64,000 nucleotides of DNA from Ferruginibacter sp. Lineage in GTDB: Bacteria; Bacteroidota; Bacteroidia; Chitinophagales; Chitinophagaceae. The notes beneath the pieces are model-generated. The model saw only the letters and a program-made list of their open reading frames with translations, was not told where the DNA came from and ran no database searches. Where the stretch lies: the NCBI RefSeq assembly GCF_028288465.1, contig NZ_JAQBNR010000002.1, forward strand, positions 1 to 64,000. The letters run 5' to 3'. How positions within the stretch are numbered: the first letter of the stretch is position 1; every line of letters starts with the position of its first letter. The translations under genes were made by a program, and so were the position numbers. Below, piece by piece: positions 45,048-54,441 of this stretch.

Positions 45048-45174
45048 TAATTGAATGCATAAATTCTTTTAAAAAAGACAAATTGTCTCAATACCGGAAA
45101 TGCTTCGCAACCTGCAAAAAAACTACCACTTTAGGGTATGGAATTGTATGATTTTTTAGCAACCTTTGTGATCG

Positions 45175-45810
45175 ATGAATATATCTGTAGCAATAGTAGA
45201 AGACAACAATGATATCCGGCAGGCGCTGGAACAAATCATTACTATGGCTGAAGGATGTTCTTTGGCCGGCTCCTGCGTTAACGGTGAAGAAGCCCTTGTA
45301 AAAATCCCCATTTTGAATCCGGAAATTGTTTTAATGGACATTAACCTGGGTGGAATGAACGGGATAGAATGCGTGAAAATTTTAAAAGAAAATTACCCGC
45401 AGATTCTTTTTATGATGTGCACGGTATATGAGGAAGACGAGAAAATTTTTGAGGCATTGAGTGCAGGGGCAAGTGGTTATGTGCTGAAGAAAACCACGCC
45501 CGACAAGTTATTAAACGCCATTAAAGAATTAAGTGAAGGTGGTGCGCCGATGAGCAGCCAGATTGCAAGTAAGGTTGTTGCTGCATTTAAGAATAAACCT
45601 ACGGTGGCTGTTACAAATGATTCGCTGGACACACTATCAAAAAGAGAAGTAGAGATATTGATTGCTTTATCCAAAGGCTTGCTGTATAAAGAAATTGGAG
45701 AAGAATTATTTATCAGTTCGCAAACAGTGCGCAAACATGTTTACCATATTTACGAGAAGCTGCATGTAGGCAACCGCATACAGGCTGTAAATAAATACTT
45801 TGGGCGATAA
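45175..45810 (+). CDS. NarL/LuxR-type response regulator
   Basis: A 211-aa regulator: receiver domain with 'EIVLMDINLGGMNGIE' (phospho-Asp about 55) and 'YVLKKTTPDKL', then a LuxR helix-turn-helix ('LSKREVEILIALSKGLLYKEIGEELFISSQTVRKHVYHIYEKLHV'). No kinase gene is adjacent, so it is an orphan here. An AACCTTTG box stands 8 bp before the ATG, and an intrinsic terminator follows. Confidence 0.93.
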   Translation: MNISVAIVEDNNDIRQALEQIITMAEGCSLAGSCVNGEEALVKIPILNPEIVLMDINLGGMNGIECVKILKENYPQILFMMCTVYEEDEKIFEALSAGASGYVLKKTTPDKLLNAIKELSEGGAPMSSQIASKVVAAFKNKPTVAVTNDSLDTLSKREVEILIALSKGLLYKEIGEELFISSQTVRKHVYHIYEKLHVGNRIQAVNKYFGR

Positions 45811-45842
45811 GAAATTTCACAGCCCTTTTACAACCAGTTGAG

Positions 45843-45864
45843 CCTCCGTAACAGGAGGTTTTTT
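45843..45864 (+). terminator. Intrinsic terminator of the NarL-type regulator
   Basis: CCTCC-GTAACA-GGAGG followed by TTTTTTATT, 33 bp after the regulator stop codon and touching the end of the convergent GNAT gene. Confidence 0.82.
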
Positions 45865-45865
45865 A

Positions 45866-46387
45866 TTACAGGAACTTCCAGAACCAGTTATCTGTTTGTG
45901 GTGTATTGCCAATGGGGAAATCATGCCTGTGGCCAGAGTCTGCAAAGCCATATTTACCATAAAATTTTTGCGCCCGCATGTTGTGCTCCCAAACACCCAG
46001 CCACAAACATTTGTACTGGTGTTTGATTGCGTAATCCTGGTAAAAATCCATTAACTGCTGCGCTATTTTTTTCCCGTGAAACTCTTTTATAACATACAAC
46101 CTTTTCAGCTCAAGCGATTTCCATTTTTTTACTTCTGCCCAGCTTCTGTAATCTTCCATAAAACGGATATATCCAACCGGCTCTCCGTTTACCTCTGCAA
46201 AAAAAAACATATCCCTTTCATCACTCAGTTCAGCCTCAACCTGTGGCAGGTTATAATATTGTTCCAGGTAAAGCTGCATATCTTCTTCCGTGCAGGTGCC
46301 GGTAAAAGTATCATAAAATGTTTGCCTCGCAATTTTAGCCAGCACCGGCGCATCCTGTAATAAAATCCTCCTGATAGTTATCTCCAT
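45866..46387 (-). CDS. GNAT family N-acetyltransferase
   Basis: About 173 aa from ATG 46387 (the track adds 21 residues). Acetyl-CoA fold with 'ITIRRILLQDAPVLAKIARQTFYDTFTG' at the start, 'LKRLYVIKEFHGKKIAQQLMDFYQDYA' (pyrophosphate-binding motif A, close to R/QxxGxG/A), and 'LWLGVWEHNMRAQKFYGKYGFADSG'. Such enzymes acetylate amines of small molecules, polyamines or proteins; the substrate is not evident. It follows the M1 peptidase gene by 22 bp. Confidence 0.9.
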   Translation of the reverse strand: MEITIRRILLQDAPVLAKIARQTFYDTFTGTCTEEDMQLYLEQYYNLPQVEAELSDERDMFFFAEVNGEPVGYIRFMEDYRSWAEVKKWKSLELKRLYVIKEFHGKKIAQQLMDFYQDYAIKHQYKCLWLGVWEHNMRAQKFYGKYGFADSGHRHDFPIGNTPQTDNWFWKFL

Positions 46388-46409
46388 AATAAAATGTGTG
46401 ATTAAAAAT

Positions 46410-48332
46410 TTACCAGTGCAATTCCAGCATATTGTTTTTCTGATCCACATCCGCCATTCGTTTGGTTGGATCTATTTCTATCTTTTTTATATCCATCAAA
46501 CGGCGTTTAAATTCGATCGTATAGGTAGGATGTGTCCACCGCCATTCTTCATCCACAATTCTTGGTGCCTTATCCTCTGCAGGTTTTTCTCCAAACATCA
46601 GGTTTAGAGGAATGTAGTGCTGTTCGGTTGTTCCATCTTTAAATGTAAGCTGTAAATCAATCGGCATGGGCATTTGACCAATACGACGCAGTCTTATTTT
46701 TGAAATACCATTTTCTTCCCACAAACTGTCAATTGAATAGTCAATTTTTTTGGTAGTGCTGCACCAGTATTCTTTGTACCAATCCAGTTTAAGGCCGCTG
46801 ACATTTTCTGCAATTTGTATAAAATCAGCTGCGTTTGGATGTTTAAAGTGCCATTGTTTATAATACTCAAGCAAAATTTTATCTCTTGTTGCAGCGCTGG
46901 TAATGTAGCCCAGCTGTTCAAGAAATACAGCTCCTTTACTATAGGCAGCATTGCTGTAACCAACATTGGTGTTAAAGTGATCGGCGTGCGTTGTGAGCGG
47001 TTCTTCCCAATCGCTTTTAGCAATAAAATAATACGCCCGGTAATTGTTATAATGCTCCAGTGGCAGCAAGGCTGCTGCTGAATCAAGTGATTTAATAAAG
47101 GCCGGATTAGAAGCGTTTTTTACCCTCGTAACTTTCTCCCGGTAGTAGCCTTCCACCAGGTCACTTGCAAACTCGGTAAAGCCTTCATCCATCCAGGCAT
47201 ACAGGCTTTCATTGGTGCCCAGCATCATCTGGTACCAGCTGTGCATCCATTCATGAAAAACAGTGCCCAGACTTGGTCCAATAAGCAAGGTGCCCATCGG
47301 ATATTCCATACCTCCATCGCCTCCCTGTATAAATGAATACTGGGGATAAGGATACTTGCCAAATTTGCTTTCCATAAAAGGCAATACCGTTACAGCTGCA
47401 TTGGCAACCGTTTCCCATGCCTCATCATTGGCCGCATCATTTTCTTTATACTTGTAGAGAACATTGAGTACGGGCCCACCGTTTGGCATTTTACGCACCA
47501 GGTGTTTGTATTCCGGGTCGGCAGCCCACATAAAATCATGTACATTGTTTGCAACAAAATGCCAGCTACGTTTGGGCTTTGCCGCAGGCTTCAGCTCGGA
47601 ACCTGCAGCATCATATCCCCAGCCAATTTCAGCTGCATTTAATAGTATACCGCTGCCGCCTAATTTGTAGTTTTTATCAATATTAATCGTCACGTCAAAA
47701 TCGCCCCAAACTCCGTAAAATTCCCTTGCCACATAGGGCGTAGGATGCCAGCCTTCATAATCATACTCACACAATTTCGGGTACCATTGGCTCATGCTGT
47801 ACCTCACACCCGTCGTAGGATTATCTCTTCCACTTCGCCTTACCTGCAATGGAATTTGTGCTTCAAATTCCATATCAAAAACAACTGAGCTTTTAGGCGT
47901 GATTGGTTTGGTAAGATTTACTTCCAGAATTGTTTCGTGATATTTAAACGGCTGAGCAATGCCATTCATTTTCAAAGAGATAATTTTCTGGTAACCAATT
48001 TCAGCTGGTGTTAATTTGCTGATACGGTCTTTTACCCTGCCATCCCAATCCGGTCTTCCGTTTACGAGCGTTTTACCCAACTCCCTGCTGCGCACATCCA
48101 TGCTGCTGTTGGGTTGAAAAGCATTGAAATAAAGATGATAAAATACTCTCTTCAGTACATCCGGAGAATTGTTAGTGTATACCAGTTTTTGTTTACCAGT
48201 GAATTGGTTGCTTACATCATCCACATCCACGGTCATTGTATATTTTACACGCTGCTGCCATCTGTCTGCTTGTGCAACCAGGGTTATATTTCCTGTGATA
48301 AACAACAACATCAAAACAAAAATTTTCTTCAT
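46410..48332 (-). CDS. Secreted M1-family zinc metallopeptidase
   Basis: About 640 aa from ATG 48332, which gives a clean signal peptide ('KKIFVLMLLFITGNITLVAQ'); the track's 15 extra residues are rejected. It has the M1 layout: an N-terminal beta domain ('YTMTVDVDDVSNQFTGKQKLVYTNNSPDVLKRVFYHLY'), then 'GGMEYP' (exopeptidase GxMEN-like), and the zinc site 'HEWMHSWYQ...WMDEGFTEFASD' (HExxH-x18-E). It is expected to trim peptides outside the cytoplasm. Confidence 0.93.
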   Translation of the reverse strand: MKKIFVLMLLFITGNITLVAQADRWQQRVKYTMTVDVDDVSNQFTGKQKLVYTNNSPDVLKRVFYHLYFNAFQPNSSMDVRSRELGKTLVNGRPDWDGRVKDRISKLTPAEIGYQKIISLKMNGIAQPFKYHETILEVNLTKPITPKSSVVFDMEFEAQIPLQVRRSGRDNPTTGVRYSMSQWYPKLCEYDYEGWHPTPYVAREFYGVWGDFDVTINIDKNYKLGGSGILLNAAEIGWGYDAAGSELKPAAKPKRSWHFVANNVHDFMWAADPEYKHLVRKMPNGGPVLNVLYKYKENDAANDEAWETVANAAVTVLPFMESKFGKYPYPQYSFIQGGDGGMEYPMGTLLIGPSLGTVFHEWMHSWYQMMLGTNESLYAWMDEGFTEFASDLVEGYYREKVTRVKNASNPAFIKSLDSAAALLPLEHYNNYRAYYFIAKSDWEEPLTTHADHFNTNVGYSNAAYSKGAVFLEQLGYITSAATRDKILLEYYKQWHFKHPNAADFIQIAENVSGLKLDWYKEYWCSTTKKIDYSIDSLWEENGISKIRLRRIGQMPMPIDLQLTFKDGTTEQHYIPLNLMFGEKPAEDKAPRIVDEEWRWTHPTYTIEFKRRLMDIKKIEIDPTKRMADVDQKNNMLELHW

Positions 48333-48387
48333 ACTACATTTGATTTTAAAGTAAATTTCAACAGGCAGCAATTGCAATTATTTATAC

Positions 48388-49053
48388 TCATTGAACACCC
48401 TGAACCACAATTACTATTTCCCCCTTTACAGGCTTGCTGTTAAAATGATCGTGTACCTCTTGTAATGTTCCCCGCTTGTTTTCTTCAAATTTTTTAGTCA
48501 GTTCACGGCTTACACAACAAACCCGGTCAGCGCCAAAATATTCAATAAAGTCATGCAGGGTTTTTACCAACCGCATGGGACTTTCATAAAATACCATAGT
48601 GCGTTCTTCCAACGCCATCTTTTTTAAGAATGTTTGTCTTCCTTTTTTCAATGGTAAAAATCCTTCGAAACAGAAACTTGTAATGGGCAATCCACTGTTT
48701 ACAAGTGCCGGCACGAAGGCGGTGGCACCTGGTAAACATTCCACTTTTATATCTTGCTTTACACATTCTCTCACCAGCAAAAAAGCAGGATCGCTGATGC
48801 CCGGTGTGCCCGCATCTGTAAGCAGGGCCATTGTTTTGCCGGCCTGCAATTGCTCCGCGAGGTGGTGAATAATTTTATGCTCATTGTGCTGATGGTATGG
48901 TGTAAGCGGCTTATGAATTTGGTAATGCTGTAGCAGTACCGATGAAGTACGGGTGTCTTCCGCCAGTATTAAATCAACCGATTTTAACACCTCAATCGCC
49001 CTGAAAGTTATATCAGCCAGGTTACCGATGGGCGTGGGAACAATGTAAAGCAT
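48388..49053 (-). CDS. rsmI: 16S rRNA (cytidine1402-2'-O)-methyltransferase
   Basis: A 221-aa tetrapyrrole-methylase-fold enzyme: 'LYIVPTPIGNLADITFRAIEVLKSVDLILAEDTRTSSVLLQHY', 'LLTDAGTPGISDPAFLLVREC', 'GATAFVPALVNSGLP' and 'FEGFLPLKKGR'. It methylates the ribose of C1402. It is shorter than the 270-290 aa of many RsmI, lacking the C-terminal extension, as commonly seen in Bacteroidota. Confidence 0.94.
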   Translation of the reverse strand: MLYIVPTPIGNLADITFRAIEVLKSVDLILAEDTRTSSVLLQHYQIHKPLTPYHQHNEHKIIHHLAEQLQAGKTMALLTDAGTPGISDPAFLLVRECVKQDIKVECLPGATAFVPALVNSGLPITSFCFEGFLPLKKGRQTFLKKMALEERTMVFYESPMRLVKTLHDFIEYFGADRVCCVSRELTKKFEENKRGTLQEVHDHFNSKPVKGEIVIVVQGVQ

Positions 49054-49166
49054 ATTTTTTTGATGTGCTGATTTGCTAATCTGATAAAGTGCAGCTATAT
49101 CAGCTGCAACAGCATGCGCTCTTAGAAAGTTGCTTGTAATAGCAGGTTAGCAAATCCGTCAATTTG

Positions 49167-49412
49167 CTATTTGATTTCCACCTCAAACATTTCCATTACC
49201 TGGTTGGCCAATAATTTCTTTGCCGCTTCTTCGGCTATCTGCGCAGCAGCATCTGCGCTGTCTGCTTCTACCTGGAGGGTAATATTTTTTCCAATGCGAA
49301 CATCCTTGATACCATTCAGTCCAAGATTTGCAAGCCCGCCCATTACGGCCTTTCCCTGCGGATCTAACAATTCTTTTAGCGGCATTACTTTTACCTGTGC
49401 AGTGAAGATCAT
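49167..49412 (-). CDS. purS: FGAM synthase subunit PurS
   Basis: An 81-aa PurS: 'FTAQVKVMPLKELLDPQGKAVMGGLANLGLNGIKDVRIGKNITLQVEA' is the conserved core. It links PurL and PurQ in the purine pathway. The start codon overlaps the pssA stop (ATGA), so it is translated with pssA, about 10 kb from purL. Confidence 0.94.
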   Translation of the reverse strand: MIFTAQVKVMPLKELLDPQGKAVMGGLANLGLNGIKDVRIGKNITLQVEADSADAAAQIAEEAAKKLLANQVMEMFEVEIK

Positions 49413-50179
49413 GTTGTAGTTTTATTTTTGAGCGCCAAAGATAAAATAATGTAAGCAATGAAAACAACCGGTACGGCAAGCCATTTCAATAAAAATGCGG
49501 AAATCAGTGAAATTGCTATCAATATTATTTTAGGCATATTATTTTTTACCGTGTAATCTTTAAACTTCATTGCCATTATCGGTAGTTTGCTTACCATTAG
49601 CCAACTAAGCAAAATGATAAGAGCGTATAAAAACCATTTATTTAATATCACGTTATATACGGCGTCCGAATTGCTGTACCAGTATATTAAAGGTAATGAG
49701 GCTACTACTAAACCTGCAGCTGGTATTGGCACACCTTTAAAACCGTAGGCCTGGGAAGTATCGATATTAAATCTTGCGAGCCGGTAGGCACCGGCGCAGG
49801 TGAAAATGAATGCCGGCAGTAATAATAAAATGGAGGCTTCTATACCATCTGCATCTTTTATATATCCCATCCGTAAAAATTGGTAAAGTATGATGCCGGG
49901 TGCCACGCCAAAACTTGCCATATCCGCCAGCGAATCCAATTGCTTGCCCATTTCAGAACAAATATTGAGTGCACGTGCAACAAAGCCATCTAAAAAATCC
50001 ACCACAGCCGCGATGGCGATAAACAGAGAGGCTAAACAAATATTCTCTTTTAGTTTTATAAACTGCTCCCCTTCCTTTGTGTACACAACATCGATCCCGT
50101 TTTGCAAAGCAAAAACAATCGCTATACAACCGAAAAATAAATTGAGCAGGGTAAATAAATTAGAAATGTGTTTTTTCAT
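49409..50179 (-). CDS. pssA: CDP-diacylglycerol-serine O-phosphatidyltransferase
   Basis: A 256-aa membrane enzyme making phosphatidylserine. The CDP-alcohol phosphatidyltransferase motif is complete: 'DFLDGFVARALNICSEMGKQLDSLAD' (DxxDGxxARxxxxxxxxGxxxDxxxD). About seven helices. It overlaps purS by 4 bp and starts 6 bp after the M24 peptidase stop, forming one unit. Confidence 0.94.
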   Translation of the reverse strand: MKKHISNLFTLLNLFFGCIAIVFALQNGIDVVYTKEGEQFIKLKENICLASLFIAIAAVVDFLDGFVARALNICSEMGKQLDSLADMASFGVAPGIILYQFLRMGYIKDADGIEASILLLLPAFIFTCAGAYRLARFNIDTSQAYGFKGVPIPAAGLVVASLPLIYWYSNSDAVYNVILNKWFLYALIILLSWLMVSKLPIMAMKFKDYTVKNNMPKIILIAISLISAFLLKWLAVPVVFIAYIILSLALKNKTTT

Positions 50180-50185
50180 TGCTGG

Positions 50186-51478
50186 TTATCGCTTTTTCAT
50201 CAATGATTCAATCTCATCAACGGTTATTGGAATATTTTTCATCAGGTCTTTATTACCATTCTTTGTAATCCAGAAATTGTTCTCAATGCGCACGCCCATC
50301 TGTTCTTCCTCGATATAAATACCTGGTTCAATTGTAAATACCATTCCCGCTTTTATGGGCGCTGTCCGGGTACCAAGGTCGTGCACATCTATGCCCAGGT
50401 GATGTGAAATGCCATGGTACAAATACTTGCGGTATGCCCTGTTATCGGGATCTTCATTTTTGATATCCGATTTTTTAAGCAGACCGATCTTTTGAAAAAT
50501 ACTGGTCGCTTCTGCTCCCACCTTATCAGTATATTCAACAATGCTTATGCCCGGTTTTAGAATAGAGGCTGCAAAATGGTGTAAATGTAAACAGGCATTG
50601 TAGACTATTTTTTGCCTTTTGGTAAACTTGCCATTTACAGGTACCGTCCTGGTCAGGTCTGCGCAATAATTTCCGTAGCCTGCACCAAAATCCATCAGCA
50701 CCATTTCTCTGTCTTTGCATTCCCTGTTGTTTTCTACATAATGCAACGTTCTTGCCCTGTCGCCGCTTGCTATAATGGAGCTATAAGCTTCGCCAGTTGC
50801 CCGTTGCGACAAAAATGAATGCACTATTTCGGCTTCAATTTCATATTCCATAACACCTGGCTTTATAAAGCCGAGCAGGCGCCTGAAGGCAACTTCAGTG
50901 ATGTCGATTGCTTTTTGTATCACCTCCACTTCGAGTACTGTCTTAACCGCCCGCAAGTCTTTTAATATAACAGCACTTCGTTTATATTGGTGTACCGGGT
51001 AACGTGACCGCATCATTTCTGCGTAACGATAATCTCTTACCGGTATCAGGTTGGCCTTACGGTCATTCTCATTTGTATTAAGGTAGATCAAATCTGCTAA
51101 ATGTATCCATGGTTGCAATACTCCATCCAATACATCTAACCAAACGATGGTGGTAATTCCCGAGATGGCGGTTGCTTCTTTCACTCTTAACCTGTGCCCA
51201 TCCCATTTTTCTTTCAATTCGTTTGGCCTTACCAGCACCAGTACTTCCCGGTATTTAGGATCGGGATTACCCGGAAATAAAATCAACATGGTATCTTCCT
51301 GCTCTATGCCAGTAAGCCAAACCAGGTCTGCATTTTGTTTGAACCGGTGAATGGCATCGCCATTGTAAGGCAATTCATCATTGCTGTTAAAAATTGCGAT
51401 GGCATTTTTATCCATTCTTTCTACAAAACGCTTTCTGTTTTGAATAAAAATGCCGGCATTTAAAGGAAGGTATTTCAT
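50186..51478 (-). CDS. pepP: M24-family Xaa-Pro aminopeptidase
   Basis: About 430 aa from ATG 51478 (the track adds 10 residues). An N-terminal creatinase-like domain ('FVERMDKNAIAIFNSNDELPYNGDAIHRFKQNADLVWLTGIEQ') is followed by the pita-bread domain with the metal ligands in 'MDFGAGYGNYCADLTRTVPVNG' (D, D), 'GISHHLGIDVHD' (H), 'FTIEPGIYI' (E) and 'GVRIENNFWIT' (E). It cleaves N-terminal residues ahead of proline. Cytoplasmic. Confidence 0.93.
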   Translation of the reverse strand: MKYLPLNAGIFIQNRKRFVERMDKNAIAIFNSNDELPYNGDAIHRFKQNADLVWLTGIEQEDTMLILFPGNPDPKYREVLVLVRPNELKEKWDGHRLRVKEATAISGITTIVWLDVLDGVLQPWIHLADLIYLNTNENDRKANLIPVRDYRYAEMMRSRYPVHQYKRSAVILKDLRAVKTVLEVEVIQKAIDITEVAFRRLLGFIKPGVMEYEIEAEIVHSFLSQRATGEAYSSIIASGDRARTLHYVENNRECKDREMVLMDFGAGYGNYCADLTRTVPVNGKFTKRQKIVYNACLHLHHFAASILKPGISIVEYTDKVGAEATSIFQKIGLLKKSDIKNEDPDNRAYRKYLYHGISHHLGIDVHDLGTRTAPIKAGMVFTIEPGIYIEEEQMGVRIENNFWITKNGNKDLMKNIPITVDEIESLMKKR

Positions 51479-51617
51479 GAAATATTTTTTACCGCTTGCA
51501 ATATACATTTTTAAAGCCTTGCGTAAAAAACAGGTTTATTGCATAGCAGTCAGGCAAAGAAAAATAGTGGTTACTGAAAGTAATCTTATATCAAACGGAT
51601 ACTTATTTTTGAACCCG

Positions 51618-52271
51618 TCACAGTTGCATTTCCGGTATTTCATGATCGACTATAAGCCGGCCGGCAGTTTTGGCAATGATTTCTTCTACGCTTACACCGG
51701 GCGCTCTTTCCATTAATCTGAACCCGGCCGGAGTTATGTCCAATACTGCAAGATCTGTAACAATTTTTTTTACGCAGCCAATACCTGTCAGTGGCAAAAC
51801 ACAATGAGGAAGTAATTTTGATTCTCCTTTTGGATTGGTATGCATCATGGCAACAATGATATTTTTTGCACTTGCTACGAGGTCCATAGCACCGCCCATA
51901 CCTTTCACCATCTTGCCAGGTATTTTCCAATTGGCGATATCACCTGTATCACTTACTTCCATCGCCCCTAAAATAGTAAGGTCAACCTTGCCTGCCCGTA
52001 TCATTCCAAAACTCATTGCACTGTCAAAAAAAGAAGAACCTGGTACCGTTGTAATTGTTTGTTTGCCGGCATTGATCAGGTCAGGATCTTCCTGGCCTTC
52101 AAACGGAAAGGGTCCCATACCCAATAGCCCGTTTTCACTTTGTAACACTACTTTTATATTTTCAGGGATATAATTAGCAACAAGTGTGGGGATACCGATG
52201 CCGAGGTTAACGTAGTAGCCGTCTTTCAATTCTTTTGCGAGCCTTTGCGCTATCTGATTTTTATCAAGCAT
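51618..52271 (-). CDS. scoB: 3-oxoacid CoA-transferase subunit B
   Basis: A 217-aa subunit: 'AQRLAKELKDGYYVNLGIGIPTLVANYIP', the catalytic glutamate motif 'LQSENGLLGMGPFP', 'GGAMDLVASAKNIIVAMMHTNPKGESKLLPHCVLPLTGIGCVKKIVTDLAV'. It pairs with subunit A (34 bp upstream gene) to move CoA between succinate and acetoacetate or similar acids. Confidence 0.95.
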   Translation of the reverse strand: MLDKNQIAQRLAKELKDGYYVNLGIGIPTLVANYIPENIKVVLQSENGLLGMGPFPFEGQEDPDLINAGKQTITTVPGSSFFDSAMSFGMIRAGKVDLTILGAMEVSDTGDIANWKIPGKMVKGMGGAMDLVASAKNIIVAMMHTNPKGESKLLPHCVLPLTGIGCVKKIVTDLAVLDITPAGFRLMERAPGVSVEEIIAKTAGRLIVDHEIPEMQL

Positions 52272-52305
52272 ACAATTAATTTGCTGTTGAAGGAATGCAT
52301 AAGTA

Positions 52306-53004
52306 TCAGGATAATTTTCTTACCGTGCGTTGTTCTATTCTTTTTTCATAATTAATCCCTTTAAAAATACGATGTACATAAATGCCGGGAGTATGCACCT
52401 GGTTTGGATCCAATTCACCTGCAGGTACCAATTCCTCCACTTCTGCGATGGTTATCTTACCAGCCATCGCCATCAGCGGATTAAAATTACGGGCAGTTTC
52501 TTTAAAAATCAGGTTGCCTTCTGTATCGCCTTTCCAGGCTTTTATAAAAGCGAAGTCTGCTTCAAAAGCATATTCAAGCAAGTATTCTTTATTATTAAAT
52601 GTTCGTACTTCTTTTCCAATGGCTACTTCGGTACCAACACCGGCTGGCGTAAAGATCGCCGGCATTCCATACCCGGCCGCCATACACCTGGTGGCAAGTG
52701 TACCCTGGGGTATTAACTCTACTTCCAGTTCTCCGCTAAGCAACTGTCTTTCGAACTCGGCATTTTCGCCCACATAAGACGATATCATTTTCCTTACGAG
52801 CTTTCTTTGCAATAGCAATCCAATACCAAAGTCATCTACACCGGCATTGTTGGCAATACAAATTAAATTTTTTGTGCCCTTTTGCACCAGCGCTGCAATA
52901 CAGTTTTCGGGAATACCACATAAGCCAAAACCACCAAACATGGCTGTTGCTCCATCAAAAACATCATTTAGGGCTTCGGCTGCGTTGGCATACACTTTTT
53001 CCAT
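52306..53004 (-). CDS. scoA: 3-oxoacid CoA-transferase subunit A
   Basis: About 232 aa from ATG 53004 ('MEKVYANAAEALNDVFDGATAMFGGFGLCGIPENCIAAL', matching the family start); ATG 53013 would add three residues. Also 'GQGTLATRCMAAGYGMPAIFTPAGVGTEVAIGKE'-type glycine-rich region and 'YVHRIFKGINYEKRIEQRTVRK' at the end. Forms the heteromeric ketone-body-type CoA-transferase with scoB. Confidence 0.95.
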   Translation of the reverse strand: MEKVYANAAEALNDVFDGATAMFGGFGLCGIPENCIAALVQKGTKNLICIANNAGVDDFGIGLLLQRKLVRKMISSYVGENAEFERQLLSGELEVELIPQGTLATRCMAAGYGMPAIFTPAGVGTEVAIGKEVRTFNNKEYLLEYAFEADFAFIKAWKGDTEGNLIFKETARNFNPLMAMAGKITIAEVEELVPAGELDPNQVHTPGIYVHRIFKGINYEKRIEQRTVRKLS

Positions 53005-53023
53005 AACAATCATTTTAGTGAGA

Positions 53024-53518
53024 TTACTTTATCGGGACGGGTCGAAAAATATGGGTTTCAGTTTTTGCTGAATCAGGAACCGGGGTGCTGGAATATTTCA
53101 CCCCAGGTATTGGGAGGATCGGCGGAGGTGGCGGCAAGGGCATTAAGGAAAAAGGCTCCGCGGCAGGTCGCTTGGCGTAGAGAGTGGAATACTTCTCTCT
53201 TTCGCCTCTTAACGTGATACTGTCAAGCAATACACCCATCAATTGTGTGTGCGCATTATAATACTGGTAACTATCATAAAAAATTTTCTCGTTTATATGA
53301 TGTGCTGCAAACACCTGCTGCTGAAGTTTTGCGTTTTCAAGCGCCGCGTTTTTCATGCTATCCTTTTTTATAAACTGAGTGGTATATGTTTCAGCACGGA
53401 TCACATCCCAAAAGACATCCTGCATTTTATCCGGTGGCAGAATCCCGGATGGCAGTCCTCCATTGGTGTTGCAGCCTGCAAACCAAATCGAAAATAATAT
53501 CAGTACCGCTATTTTCAT
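53024..53518 (-). CDS. DUF4296 lipoprotein
   Basis: A 164-aa small lipoprotein with a signal and lipobox 'IWFAGC'. The DUF4296 pattern is visible: 'GILPPDKMQDVFWDVIRAETYTTQFIKKDS', then 'AAHHINEKIFYDSYQYYNAH'. It ends in a proline-rich stretch ('LPPPPPILPIPG'). Its ATG overlaps the DUF4835 stop by one base (TAATG), so the two are translationally coupled. Function unknown. Confidence 0.85.
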   Translation of the reverse strand: MKIAVLILFSIWFAGCNTNGGLPSGILPPDKMQDVFWDVIRAETYTTQFIKKDSMKNAALENAKLQQQVFAAHHINEKIFYDSYQYYNAHTQLMGVLLDSITLRGEREKYSTLYAKRPAAEPFSLMPLPPPPPILPIPGVKYSSTPVPDSAKTETHIFRPVPIK

Positions 53519-54441
53519 TACTTCAGTTCATCTTTATACCTCGCCGCATTGGTCATATCCATTTTTTGTAATAGCTCAGATGCCCTGGCCTTATCCTGAG
53601 GAGGTGCTTTAGCGAAAATTTTGATCAATTCATTTGCTTTTCCCTGGAAGAAGAACTGGCTGATCATAGTTGTGGAATTGTCAGCATTAAAACTACTTAG
53701 CAGGTTTAATACATTCAGCATTTCTGACCGGGCCTCGGCTTCGTTTTCAACCATTTTATCTGCTGCCTTTCTATAGTAGCCATAATAAATATCGTGCATG
53801 ATGGCATAACGGCTGTTCTCCATATTTTCAACAAGCCAATACCTGTTGCGGCGACCATCAAAAGCTTTCCAGCCTGAAATACCCCTGGCTTCCGGAGCGT
53901 TATTAACAATGTTTTGCGCCTTTAAAAAATAGGGTGAACCTCCACGCAATGCATAGGAATCATAGTCGAATCCTAAAACCATATAAGCATAATAAGCAAA
54001 TACTGCTGTGAGGTTTGACACTAACCCATCTGACCCTGACACCCTGTTTTCATTAAATTCCAATTGCTGAAACTCTACATATTTAAAAGTAATATCGGCA
54101 TCCTGGTAATTGATGATAGGAGACAAGTAAGAAGAGTTAAACACAGGTCTCCCCGCCTGTATAGTCAGCGAAGCAGTGTACACATTCGCATCGGTGCCAG
54201 GTTGCAGATTTAATAAAAAGTTACAATCAATTTTTTCATTTACTAAAAAATTATCCCCTGTCCATTTATGATTATTTAGAAAAGTATTTAATGCTGTTTG
54301 CAGTGTTTGAAAAGTGCTCTTATTTACATTGGTGCCAACCCTGCTGCTGTTAACGGTTACCCGGGCATTCAATTCCTGGGCTACGGCTATATAACCGGTT
54401 AGCATAAAGAACAACAGTAATTTTATTTTGTTATTAAGCAT
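53518..54441 (-). CDS. DUF4835 family secreted protein
   Basis: A 307-aa protein with a signal peptide (cleavage after 'IAVAQ') and the DUF4835 opening 'ELNARVTVNSSRVGTNVNKSTFQTLQTALNTFLNNHKWTGDNFLVNEKIDCNFLLNL', 'DADITFKYVEFQQLEF' and 'SNLTAVFAYYAYMVLGFDYDSYALRGG'. It is conserved in Bacteroidota directly behind coaBC, as here (8-bp overlap), but its function is unknown. Confidence 0.9.
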   Translation of the reverse strand: MLNNKIKLLLFFMLTGYIAVAQELNARVTVNSSRVGTNVNKSTFQTLQTALNTFLNNHKWTGDNFLVNEKIDCNFLLNLQPGTDANVYTASLTIQAGRPVFNSSYLSPIINYQDADITFKYVEFQQLEFNENRVSGSDGLVSNLTAVFAYYAYMVLGFDYDSYALRGGSPYFLKAQNIVNNAPEARGISGWKAFDGRRNRYWLVENMENSRYAIMHDIYYGYYRKAADKMVENEAEARSEMLNVLNLLSSFNADNSTTMISQFFFQGKANELIKIFAKAPPQDKARASELLQKMDMTNAARYKDELK

